Positions 41,258-48,676 of a stretch of 64,000 bases of DNA are shown here, piece after piece; position 1 is the stretch's first letter, and every line of letters begins with the position of its first letter. Source of the DNA: Chryseotalea sp. WA131a. GTDB taxonomy: Bacteria > Bacteroidota > Bacteroidia > Cytophagales > Cyclobacteriaceae. The stretch is from the NCBI GenBank assembly GCA_025370075.1, contig CP073016.1, positions 3,534,001-3,598,000 of the forward strand, given 5' to 3'. The notes under the pieces were generated by a model. The model was not told the origin of the DNA. It saw only the letters and a list, made by a program, of their open reading frames with translations, and did no database searches. A program made the translations under genes and the position numbers.

Positions 41258-43371
41258 TGGCAAACGGAAAGCGCTTAAAAATCGCCCTGGTGGGCAAACC
41301 AAACTCAGGCAAATCATCTTTGTTCAATCAACTGACAGGGCTTAACCAAAAAATCGGAAATTTTCCGGGCGTAACGGTTGACAAGCGGATTGGCTTTTGT
41401 CAATTGGATGAAAACATACAGGGAGAGATAATCGATTTGCCGGGCATTTATAGTTTGTATCCCCGAACCTTAGATGAAAAAATCGTAACCGAAATTTTTA
41501 CCGATCAGCAAAACAAGCTCTACCCCGACAAGGTAGTACTGATTGCCGATGCCACCAATTTAAAAAACTGTCTGTTGCTGCTTACGCAATTGATGGATCT
41601 CAAGATTCCCTCGGTATTGGCTTTGAACATGATGGACCTGGCCGCGAAGTCGGGGCTGAGCATGGATGTAAAGAAATTGGCCAGCAAGCTGGATATGCCC
41701 GTGGTGATGATTAATGCTCGGCAAGGCCACGGAATTGTGGAACTAAAGCGCTGCATGGCAAAGGATCTGAAGGCATCGCACAAAACAGTATTTACCATTG
41801 ATGAAGAAATAAGGCCTGTAGTTGAGAAAATCAAAACCCATTTTCACCTGCAAGCCGATTACGAAGCTTACCAATATCTTCAGCAACCCGATAATCTCGT
41901 TTTTTTAAAACCTGAACAACGCGAGTTTATTAAATCAACGGCAAAGGAAAACGGATTTTTCGCCCATAAATACCAAGGGGCTGAAACCGTAACCCGCTAC
42001 GGGTTCATTCAAGAGCTGTTAAATGAAATCGTTATTAAAAAATCCACCCGCGAGTGGAAAAAAGTTTCCTATGGCATTGATAAGGTACTGACGCACAAAG
42101 TGTGGGGCTACCTCATTTTCTTTGTGGTGCTGTTCCTAATTTTTCAGTCCATTTTTGCGTGGGCGCAAATCCCGATGGATTTCATTGATAATTCGTTTGC
42201 CCGTCTGAGCAATGTGTTGGCGAAAGAACTGCCGGAGGGACCTTTGTTTGAATTGATTTCACAAGGCATTGTGCCCGGCATTGGCGGCATTGTTATTTTC
42301 ATTCCACAGATTGCCATCTTGTTTGCTTTCATCGCTATTTTAGAAGAAACAGGCTATATGGCACGCGTGGTTTTTATGATGGACAAAATCATGCGAAAGT
42401 TCGGCCTTAACGGGAAAAGTGTGGTGCCATTGATGTCAGGTTGGGCGTGTGCCATACCCGCCATCATGGCCACGCGCACGATTGATAATTGGAAGGATCG
42501 GTTGATCACCATTTTCGTAACACCTTTTATGAGTTGCTCGGCAAGGTTGCCGGTATTCACCATTTTAGTAGCATTGATTATTCCGGACACCAAATTATTT
42601 GGCTTCTTCAATTACCAAGGGTTGGTGTTGATGGGCTTATATCTGTTGGGATTTTTGGCCGCCATCCTCTCGGCTTGGGCGATGAAATTCATCATTAAAA
42701 CAACAGAGCGGAGTTTTTTAATGATGGAGCTACCCACTTATCGAATGCCCAAGTGGAGTAATGTTGGCTACACCATTATTGAGAAAACCAAAGCCTTTGT
42801 ATTCGAAGCGGGGAAGGTAATTTTAGCCATCTCGGTTATCTTATGGGTACTGGCTAGTTATGGCCCTATTGACGAAATGAATGCAGCCAAAAAATTAATG
42901 CGGGAGGAAGGACAAAAGCTTAACCTAACCGAAGCCCAAATTGCAGATAATGTTGCGGCCTATAAATTAGAGCATTCGTATGCTGGCAAACTCGGTAAAA
43001 GTATCGAGCCAGTGATTAAGCCTTTGGGCTTTGATTGGAAAATCGGAATTGCTTTAGTGACCTCCTTTGCTGCGCGCGAAGTGTTTGTGGGTACCATAGC
43101 AACCATTTATAGCATTGGCAGTGCCGAAGACCAACCCACCATTAAACAACGGCTGAAAAAAGAGATTAATCCAGAGACAGGTGGCCCTCGCTACACACCC
43201 GCAGTGGGTATGTCGCTCTTGGTATTTTATACTTTTGCCATGCAGTGCATGAGCACGTTGGCCATCGTGAAGCGCGAAACCAAAGGATGGAAATGGCCTC
43301 TTATTCAGTTGGCTTACATGACTGGGTTGGCCTACTTATCGGCCTTTATTGTTTTCCAAACCATGTCATAG
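41257..43371 (+). CDS. feoB: Ferrous iron transporter B
   Basis: 704 residues. The N-terminal GTPase has G1 GKPNSGKSS (near 9-17), G3 DLPGIYSLYP and NMMDLA in the G4 position, with a helical GDI domain after it. The C-terminal half is a polytopic Nucleoside-recognition/Gate domain with IFVTPFMSCSARLPVFTILVAL and LVTSFAAREVFVGTIATIY. It imports Fe2+ across the inner membrane. Coupled to feoA; no feoC is seen. Confidence 0.95.
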   Translation: MANGKRLKIALVGKPNSGKSSLFNQLTGLNQKIGNFPGVTVDKRIGFCQLDENIQGEIIDLPGIYSLYPRTLDEKIVTEIFTDQQNKLYPDKVVLIADATNLKNCLLLLTQLMDLKIPSVLALNMMDLAAKSGLSMDVKKLASKLDMPVVMINARQGHGIVELKRCMAKDLKASHKTVFTIDEEIRPVVEKIKTHFHLQADYEAYQYLQQPDNLVFLKPEQREFIKSTAKENGFFAHKYQGAETVTRYGFIQELLNEIVIKKSTREWKKVSYGIDKVLTHKVWGYLIFFVVLFLIFQSIFAWAQIPMDFIDNSFARLSNVLAKELPEGPLFELISQGIVPGIGGIVIFIPQIAILFAFIAILEETGYMARVVFMMDKIMRKFGLNGKSVVPLMSGWACAIPAIMATRTIDNWKDRLITIFVTPFMSCSARLPVFTILVALIIPDTKLFGFFNYQGLVLMGLYLLGFLAAILSAWAMKFIIKTTERSFLMMELPTYRMPKWSNVGYTIIEKTKAFVFEAGKVILAISVILWVLASYGPIDEMNAAKKLMREEGQKLNLTEAQIADNVAAYKLEHSYAGKLGKSIEPVIKPLGFDWKIGIALVTSFAAREVFVGTIATIYSIGSAEDQPTIKQRLKKEINPETGGPRYTPAVGMSLLVFYTFAMQCMSTLAIVKRETKGWKWPLIQLAYMTGLAYLSAFIVFQTMS

Positions 43372-43466
43372 GTAGCTCCTTTCAAAAACGAAAGTAATAT
43401 CTGCTCAAAAATTGCCCTTTTTCATTTTGTACTTTATTTTAACTTTACCCAGTTGAAAAGTTGGCT

Positions 43467-43838
43467 ATGAATAAAAACTATCCGTTTGGATTATTTTATC
43501 TCGCACACCTGCTCATTAGTGCCGATGTCATCGATGAAAAAGAAGAAACAGCCTTGATGCGCATCAAATCCAAAGAACAAATCGCCAACAATAGCTTTTG
43601 TGAGTTTTCAAACAATGTAAGGTCTTTAAAAGAAAAGGAAATTTATCAACAAGGTAGTGAGATGTTGAACAAGTGCTCGGACTCCGAAAAACTAAGCGCA
43701 TTTGTCCATTTGTACAAAATGTCAGAAGTAGAAAGTACTGTACATGTAAAAGAAGTTCGCTTGTTATTGTATTCCATCAGAATGGTGGCCATTGAATTTA
43801 AAGTTATGGTTGAAAAGGCTAAAGCAACTGTATATTGA
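43467..43838 (+). CDS. TerB-like helical protein
   Basis: 123 residues, all helical: YLAHLLISADVIDEKEETALMRIK in the first helix-turn-helix and HLYKMSEVESTVHVKEVRLLLYSI near the end. This resembles TerB/tellurite-resistance-like helical bundles with paired acidic residues (ADVIDEKEE). Function unknown. It ends overlapping the TTG start of the HEAT-cyclophilin gene. ATG 43467 was chosen over an upstream TTG at 43461. Confidence 0.65.
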   Translation: MNKNYPFGLFYLAHLLISADVIDEKEETALMRIKSKEQIANNSFCEFSNNVRSLKEKEIYQQGSEMLNKCSDSEKLSAFVHLYKMSEVESTVHVKEVRLLLYSIRMVAIEFKVMVEKAKATVY

Positions 43839-45733
43839 TTACCCTTCGAAGCTTCATAGCAGCCATACTCGTTTCACTTTTGATTGGGTGTAGCTCTTCT
43901 CCAAACAAATTTTCAGATACAACCTTATTGGCGATAGCCGATTACCAAGATCATCGGCAAACGGATAGCCTTATTCAATTCCTACTAAACAAAAATCCCG
44001 AATACAGAACAGCCGCTGCCTTGGCACTAGCATCGGTGCAAGATAGCGTTGCCGCGCTGCAACTTGGAAACATGGTGTTGGAAGACCCCGTTGTGGAGGC
44101 GCGCATGGCTGCAGCCTTCGCTTTGGGGCAAACCAATTGCATTGCATCGGGCAACGCACTGATACCAGCGCTGCAAGACAAAGATATTCGGGTAAAACGA
44201 GAAGTGTTGGAGGCATTAGGAAAAACAATACGCAAAGAAGACTTGTCAGTTTTGAAAGCAGTCTTACCAATTGACACGCTTTCGCAAATCGGTTTGGCGT
44301 GGGCCAATTATCAACTTGGCTTGCGCGGATTGGTCGACTCGACAATAGTGGCAAAGCAAAGCGAGTTTTTGAAAAATATGTATCCCGAAGGTGCACGATT
44401 GGGAGCGGTTCATTTTTTCAATCGTGTTCAAAACATAAAAATAAATCGTTACAGTACTCTCTTACTTGGCACTTGTGCCGATAAAAATGTTTTTGTGCGC
44501 ATCACAGCGGTAAATGCTTTACGCAAACTAGATTCTGCGGCAGCAGTTAATACTCTTATCAGAATATTAAAAACAGACACGGATTACAGGGTGAGGATTT
44601 CTGCTGTGAGGGCATTGGCAAGTTTTAATTCATTAAAGGCTTCACAAGCAGTCATTGAAAGTTTAAATGATTCGAATGCAAATGTGGGCATTGCCGCATC
44701 CGAAACATTGAAGGCGCTACCCGAATTAGAAACACAGATTTTAGAAAAATCAAAGGCGACTAAAAACTGGAGGATCCAATCTAATCTCTACAAGCTTGCG
44801 CTGGAATTGGGGAAAGCTGGAATTGAAGAAGAGATCATTCGACTTTATAAAAAATCAACCAACGATTATCAAAAAGCAGCATTGCTCAATGCGGCATCGG
44901 TGTCGATGGCTATGTTTGATTTTGTTGCCAACGAATTAAAAAATAATTCAGTTTTGGTTGTCAAAACCACTGGAGCTCAAGCATTGGTCAACCTTAATCA
45001 GAAATTTTCAAAAGAAAGACAACAAGATTTTGCGGCCGCCTACCAAGAGGCCATTCTGCAAGGCGACCCTGGTGTGATTGGTATTGTTACTTCCGCACTT
45101 AAAAATCCAGAACTAAAATTTAAAGAATTAATAAAGGATTACTCGTTCTTATTGGTTGCGAAAAGTAAACTCTCTTTACCGAAAGATGTGGAGGCGTTGC
45201 AACCTTTAGAGGAAGCGATTGCCTATTTTGAAGGAAAAGAAAAACCTAATTTCCCCACGAATCCATTTAATCATCCCATCGATTGGAAATTGGTAAAGTC
45301 GATTCCTGCTAACCAACAAGTAAAAATCAAAACAGACAAGGGTGATGTTATTCTAAAGTTATGGGTAGAAGAAGCCCCTGGTTCTGTAGCCAATTTTGTA
45401 GAGTTGGTGAACAAAAAATATTTCAACAACAAAAATTTTCATCGTGTGGTCCCCAATTTTGTAATCCAAGGCGGCTGCAACCGGGGCGATGGTTTTGGCA
45501 GCGAAGACTATTCGATCCGCTCGGAGTTTAATTTACGAAGATATACCGAAGGCTCCGTGGGCATGGCATCTGCCGGAAAAGATACCGAAGGCACTCAATG
45601 GTTTATTACCCATTCACCAACGCCACACTTAGACGGACGATACACTATATTTGCCACCGTTAGCAAAGGCATGGAGGTAGTTCATGCCATGGAAGTGGGC
45701 GACAAAATTATCGATGTGTCTCTAATCAAATGA
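43835..45733 (+). CDS. HEAT-repeat lipoprotein with C-terminal cyclophilin domain
   Basis: 632 residues. TTG start at 43835 overlaps the previous stop. The signal peptide ends in lipobox LLIGC. About twelve HEAT-like repeats follow (AAALALASVQDS, ARMAAAFALGQT, RITAVNALRKL, RISAVRALASF). The C-terminal cyclophilin-type peptidyl-prolyl isomerase (about 497-632) has FHRVVPNFVIQGG, GSVGMASAGKDTEGTQWFIT and HLDGRYTIFATVSKG. It probably folds or scaffolds exported proteins at the outer membrane. The fusion is uncommon. Confidence 0.85.
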   Translation: MITLRSFIAAILVSLLIGCSSSPNKFSDTTLLAIADYQDHRQTDSLIQFLLNKNPEYRTAAALALASVQDSVAALQLGNMVLEDPVVEARMAAAFALGQTNCIASGNALIPALQDKDIRVKREVLEALGKTIRKEDLSVLKAVLPIDTLSQIGLAWANYQLGLRGLVDSTIVAKQSEFLKNMYPEGARLGAVHFFNRVQNIKINRYSTLLLGTCADKNVFVRITAVNALRKLDSAAAVNTLIRILKTDTDYRVRISAVRALASFNSLKASQAVIESLNDSNANVGIAASETLKALPELETQILEKSKATKNWRIQSNLYKLALELGKAGIEEEIIRLYKKSTNDYQKAALLNAASVSMAMFDFVANELKNNSVLVVKTTGAQALVNLNQKFSKERQQDFAAAYQEAILQGDPGVIGIVTSALKNPELKFKELIKDYSFLLVAKSKLSLPKDVEALQPLEEAIAYFEGKEKPNFPTNPFNHPIDWKLVKSIPANQQVKIKTDKGDVILKLWVEEAPGSVANFVELVNKKYFNNKNFHRVVPNFVIQGGCNRGDGFGSEDYSIRSEFNLRRYTEGSVGMASAGKDTEGTQWFITHSPTPHLDGRYTIFATVSKGMEVVHAMEVGDKIIDVSLIK

Positions 45734-46596
45734 AGTATTTTATCATACTCCTCACCTGTTTGGTGGTAGGGAGCTGCCAAGAAAAAAAATCAGCCAACTC
45801 GCAGTTATTTGCAAAAGGAAAATCGTTGGGTCAAGTAGTGAAGCGATTGGAAGAAGCATCGGGTTTGGTAGAGAGCATTGCTCAACCAAACCACTTCTGG
45901 ACGTTGAATGATAGTGGCCATCCAGCGGAAGTTTTTTTGATCGATACGAAAGCCCAGATCAAGCTCGTGTGTAAGTTGAAAGGGATTGAAAATCGTGATT
46001 TTGAAGACATCGCCTTAGCAATTGACCCACGTGATGGAAAGAGGTATGTGTATGCGGCTGACATTGGAGATAACCTAGAGAAATTCAAGGTGAAACTAAT
46101 TTATCGATTTGAGGAACCTTCGCTTGCAACGGGAGCAGAGATCACCATCACCAAATTCGATACAATCAAAGTTGTTTTGGAGGATCGGGTGCGCGATACG
46201 GAAGCGATTATGATCGAACCCAAAACAAATGACCTGTATTTGGTTTCGAAGCGCGAAGATTCCGTTCGATTGTATCAAGTAAAATATCCTTTTACTAGAG
46301 ATACACTTACTGCCATCCGGGTTGCCATTCTACCATTTCATAAAATTGTAGCTGCCAGCATCTCTGCCGATGGTAATGAAGTGTTGATGAAAGACTACGA
46401 CCGTGTTTATTATTGGAAAGCCAGTAACAATTTAGACTTGGAGAAGCTATTAATGACAAAACCGATTGAGCTTGCTTATGAACGTGAACGGCAAGGTGAG
46501 GCAATCTGTTGGGCGCGAGACGGCAAAGGATTTTATACGTTGAGTGAAGCCGTAAGGGGGGAGATGGGGAGACTTTTATACTATAAAAGGAATTAA
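45730..46596 (+). CDS. Lipoprotein with beta-propeller-like fold
   Basis: 288 residues. The signal ends in lipobox VVGSC. The mature part has HFWTLNDSGHPAEVFLIDT, VYAADIGDNL and LVSKREDSVRLYQVKYP, like a phytase/SdiA-regulated-type propeller that reports on a ligand. It ends GEMGRLLYYKRN. It overlaps the HEAT-cyclophilin gene by four bases (ATGA), so it is part of that envelope unit. The function is unknown. Confidence 0.6.
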   Translation: MKYFIILLTCLVVGSCQEKKSANSQLFAKGKSLGQVVKRLEEASGLVESIAQPNHFWTLNDSGHPAEVFLIDTKAQIKLVCKLKGIENRDFEDIALAIDPRDGKRYVYAADIGDNLEKFKVKLIYRFEEPSLATGAEITITKFDTIKVVLEDRVRDTEAIMIEPKTNDLYLVSKREDSVRLYQVKYPFTRDTLTAIRVAILPFHKIVAASISADGNEVLMKDYDRVYYWKASNNLDLEKLLMTKPIELAYERERQGEAICWARDGKGFYTLSEAVRGEMGRLLYYKRN

Positions 46597-46619
46597 AAAA
46601 GCTTTGAAATTCCGCACCA

Positions 46620-47579
46620 TTAGGATTGCCTCTTTATTAACTCCTCCGCGAATGATTTAAGGATTGTTTGATTTGCTGAAAGTCTATCGAGCGATTGAAA
46701 GCCTTCACCAAAGTAGAAATTGATTTTTTGTTCGGTCATTTCACTGACCTTTAATCTATCGTAAATCGCTGTGATTGCCTTTACCTTTTTTCGGTTGTCA
46801 AATTTTTTAACTGTTAGCCACTTCTGCAATTCTATTTTATCTTTTCCTCTTGCCTTTTCAATTGACTTGATCAGTAGATAGGTCTTTTTATTGGCAATAA
46901 TATCGCCACCAACTTGCTTACCAAATTTTTTCTGGTCGGCATATACATCTAGCAGATCGTCTTTTAACTGAAACCCGATCCCGATGTTAGTTCCAAAAGA
47001 ACGTAACGCTACACGATCACTTTCGGGCGCATCGGCCAAAACAGCACCTAGCTCCAGTGCAAAGCCCAACAGCACTGCTGTCTTCAAACGAATCATTTCA
47101 ATGTATTGTGCCTCCGTAACTTTTTTCTTCGATTCAAATTCCATATCCCATTGTTGACCTTCACATACTTCGGCTGCACATTGATTGAAGATTTTTAAAA
47201 CAGATTTAAGTTTCTCTCCCTCCAATTCTAAGAACATGTCATACACCCGCACCAACATCACATCGCCTGAGAGAATAGCGGTATTTACATTCCACTTTTC
47301 GTGCACAGTGGCTTTGCCTCTTCGAAGGGGTGCTTTGTCCATAATGTCATCGTGCAACAAAGTAAAGTTGTGAAACGCCTCCACCGCCACGGCATACTTC
47401 ACTACATCTTTAACATTGCTTTTATACAATGAATAGGCTAGCAATGTGAGCAGAGGGCGCAAGCGTTTTCCGCCAAGAGACATGATATAGCGAATGGGCT
47501 CGTAAAGCGAATTGGGCTGTTGGCCGTACTTTTGACGGGTGATTTCTGATTCAATCTGTTCTTTATATTGATTAAGCAT
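46620..47579 (-). CDS. Polyprenyl synthetase
   Basis: 319 residues, trans-isoprenyl diphosphate synthase fold. First Asp-rich motif LLHDDIMD (near 76-81) with GGKRLRPLL before it, second motif FQLKDDLLD near 216. It condenses isopentenyl diphosphate with an allylic diphosphate to make a C15-C40 prenyl chain, for example for quinones. Product length cannot be stated without the residues before the first motif (VAVEAFHNFTLLHDD, suggesting longer chains). It follows the second Abi_2 gene in the same direction by 6 bp. Confidence 0.88.
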   Translation of the reverse strand: MLNQYKEQIESEITRQKYGQQPNSLYEPIRYIMSLGGKRLRPLLTLLAYSLYKSNVKDVVKYAVAVEAFHNFTLLHDDIMDKAPLRRGKATVHEKWNVNTAILSGDVMLVRVYDMFLELEGEKLKSVLKIFNQCAAEVCEGQQWDMEFESKKKVTEAQYIEMIRLKTAVLLGFALELGAVLADAPESDRVALRSFGTNIGIGFQLKDDLLDVYADQKKFGKQVGGDIIANKKTYLLIKSIEKARGKDKIELQKWLTVKKFDNRKKVKAITAIYDRLKVSEMTEQKINFYFGEGFQSLDRLSANQTILKSFAEELIKRQS

Positions 47580-47585
47580 ATCTAA

Positions 47586-48491
47586 CTAAATATTCCATAA
47601 AGGTTCATTTTTCCAGTTTTGCTTTAACCCAATAGCTTTAGCGTCTACATTAGGATACAGTTCAAGTAGAGCAGCAAGTCTTTGAGTAAAATTGTTCTTT
47701 GGATGAATTATGTTCAGCAAATATTTCATGCAACATAGATGAACATACAGCATTTCGAATTCGTGCTCTTTTGGTACATCATTAACCCATTCATTAGGAG
47801 GATTGTTCATAAGTTTAGGTCTGCCTGGTAGATTCCTATTCCACAATCTACTATGATGTGCACAATAGTTTCTTATTTGGGAAATAGACTGCAACCAACT
47901 TGGCAAAAAGGTATGATTGACTGTACCTAATTCCTTTGCAATTGTATCTTTGGATATTACAGTATTTTTTAAATTACCGTACAGCTTTGAGAGATTTCCA
48001 AAACTGGTTAACTCTAGTGTTTTCCATGCAGGCGGAAACCTAGAGTCGTCTTTATGTTTTTTTTTGTGCTCCTTAATAAAAGCGTCCTTGGAGCGTTCAA
48101 CTTCTTCATCAATAGACGCTAATGTCTGAATTAAACTACTTGTATTTTCAAAAATTGAAGTATCTTGAAACCACCAAGGACTAAACTCATGAGACAAGTG
48201 ATAAATTAATTTAGTTCTGAGACTGATTTCTATCTTTTCGATTACATCAAAAAGCAATAATCTTAATTCTCTATCAAAATTGTATAGAGCTATTGCATCT
48301 GAAAATCTGCTTTGAGGTTTAAATATGTGCTTCGCTTTATCTGCTTGCATTGGCCACCAATAACCAGCTAAGCGATAATAACTTATTTGACTCAGATAGT
48401 GATAGACATTGTCATTATCTTCTATTATTAAACCTCTTTTTATAAGCTGTTCAACCTGTTCCTGTATTTTGAGAGGCCTTTTTTCAAACAT
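47586..48491 (-). CDS. Abi_2 (AbiD/AbiF-like) family protein, locus A
   Basis: 301 residues. It shares with locus B: QISYYRLAGYWWPMQ, LYNFDRELRLLLFDVIEKIE, ISLRTKLIYHL, WKTLELTSFGNLSKLY, and the HEPN-like RNYCAHHSRLWNR near residue 215. Identity is clear but the sequences differ throughout, so these are distant paralogues. The upstream 120 bp hold an ncRNA block like that of locus B, plus a second hairpin with T-run 10 bp before the ATG. It stands between the housekeeping genes rnr and prenyl synthase. Confidence 0.85.
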   Translation of the reverse strand: MFEKRPLKIQEQVEQLIKRGLIIEDNDNVYHYLSQISYYRLAGYWWPMQADKAKHIFKPQSRFSDAIALYNFDRELRLLLFDVIEKIEISLRTKLIYHLSHEFSPWWFQDTSIFENTSSLIQTLASIDEEVERSKDAFIKEHKKKHKDDSRFPPAWKTLELTSFGNLSKLYGNLKNTVISKDTIAKELGTVNHTFLPSWLQSISQIRNYCAHHSRLWNRNLPGRPKLMNNPPNEWVNDVPKEHEFEMLYVHLCCMKYLLNIIHPKNNFTQRLAALLELYPNVDAKAIGLKQNWKNEPLWNI

Positions 48492-48501
48492 GGCTTAAAT
48501 G

Positions 48502-48523
48502 AAAAAACCTCCTTTGTGGAGGT
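48502..48523 (-). terminator. Hairpin with T-run immediately before Abi_2 start
   Basis: On the minus strand ACCTCC-ACAAA-GGAGGT is followed by five further T. The 3' arm is AGGAGG, a Shine-Dalgarno sequence, so the hairpin could hide the ribosome-binding site as well as end transcription. It lies 10 bp before the ATG. It is not present at locus B. Confidence 0.55.
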
Positions 48524-48553
48524 CTACATATGGTTATCGAAAAGTCTAAAAAG

Positions 48554-48611
48554 CAAAAGACTCGCCCTGGGACGCTGTTCTTATGGGTAGCGTGGCGAGT
48601 ACTGTTAGTAC
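48554..48611 (-). ncRNA. Structured small RNA upstream of Abi_2 gene, locus A
   Basis: On the minus strand: GTACTAACAGTAC, then outer stem ACTCGCC/GGCGAGT (7 bp), inner stem ACGCT/AGCGT (5 bp), loop ACCCATAAGAAC, then TCTTTTGC. Locus B at 35825 has the same elements with outer ACCCG/CGGGT and inner TGCT/AGCA. The apical 18-mer differs at two positions only. Compensatory changes occur in both stems, which is support for a conserved RNA structure. Confidence 0.7.
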
Positions 48612-48618
48612 AAATGTA
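48611..48618 (-). promoter_or_regulatory. Promoter -7 box TACATTTG upstream of the locus A RNA
   Basis: Minus-strand TACATTTG matches TAnnTTTG at the same place as the box at locus B. A TTTTTG lies 22 bp upstream of it on the same strand and may act as the -33 element. Confidence 0.5.
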
Positions 48619-48676
48619 TGCAAAGGTTTCCAAAATGGAACAAAAATTTACACTTCCAAATATAAATGCTTGTATT

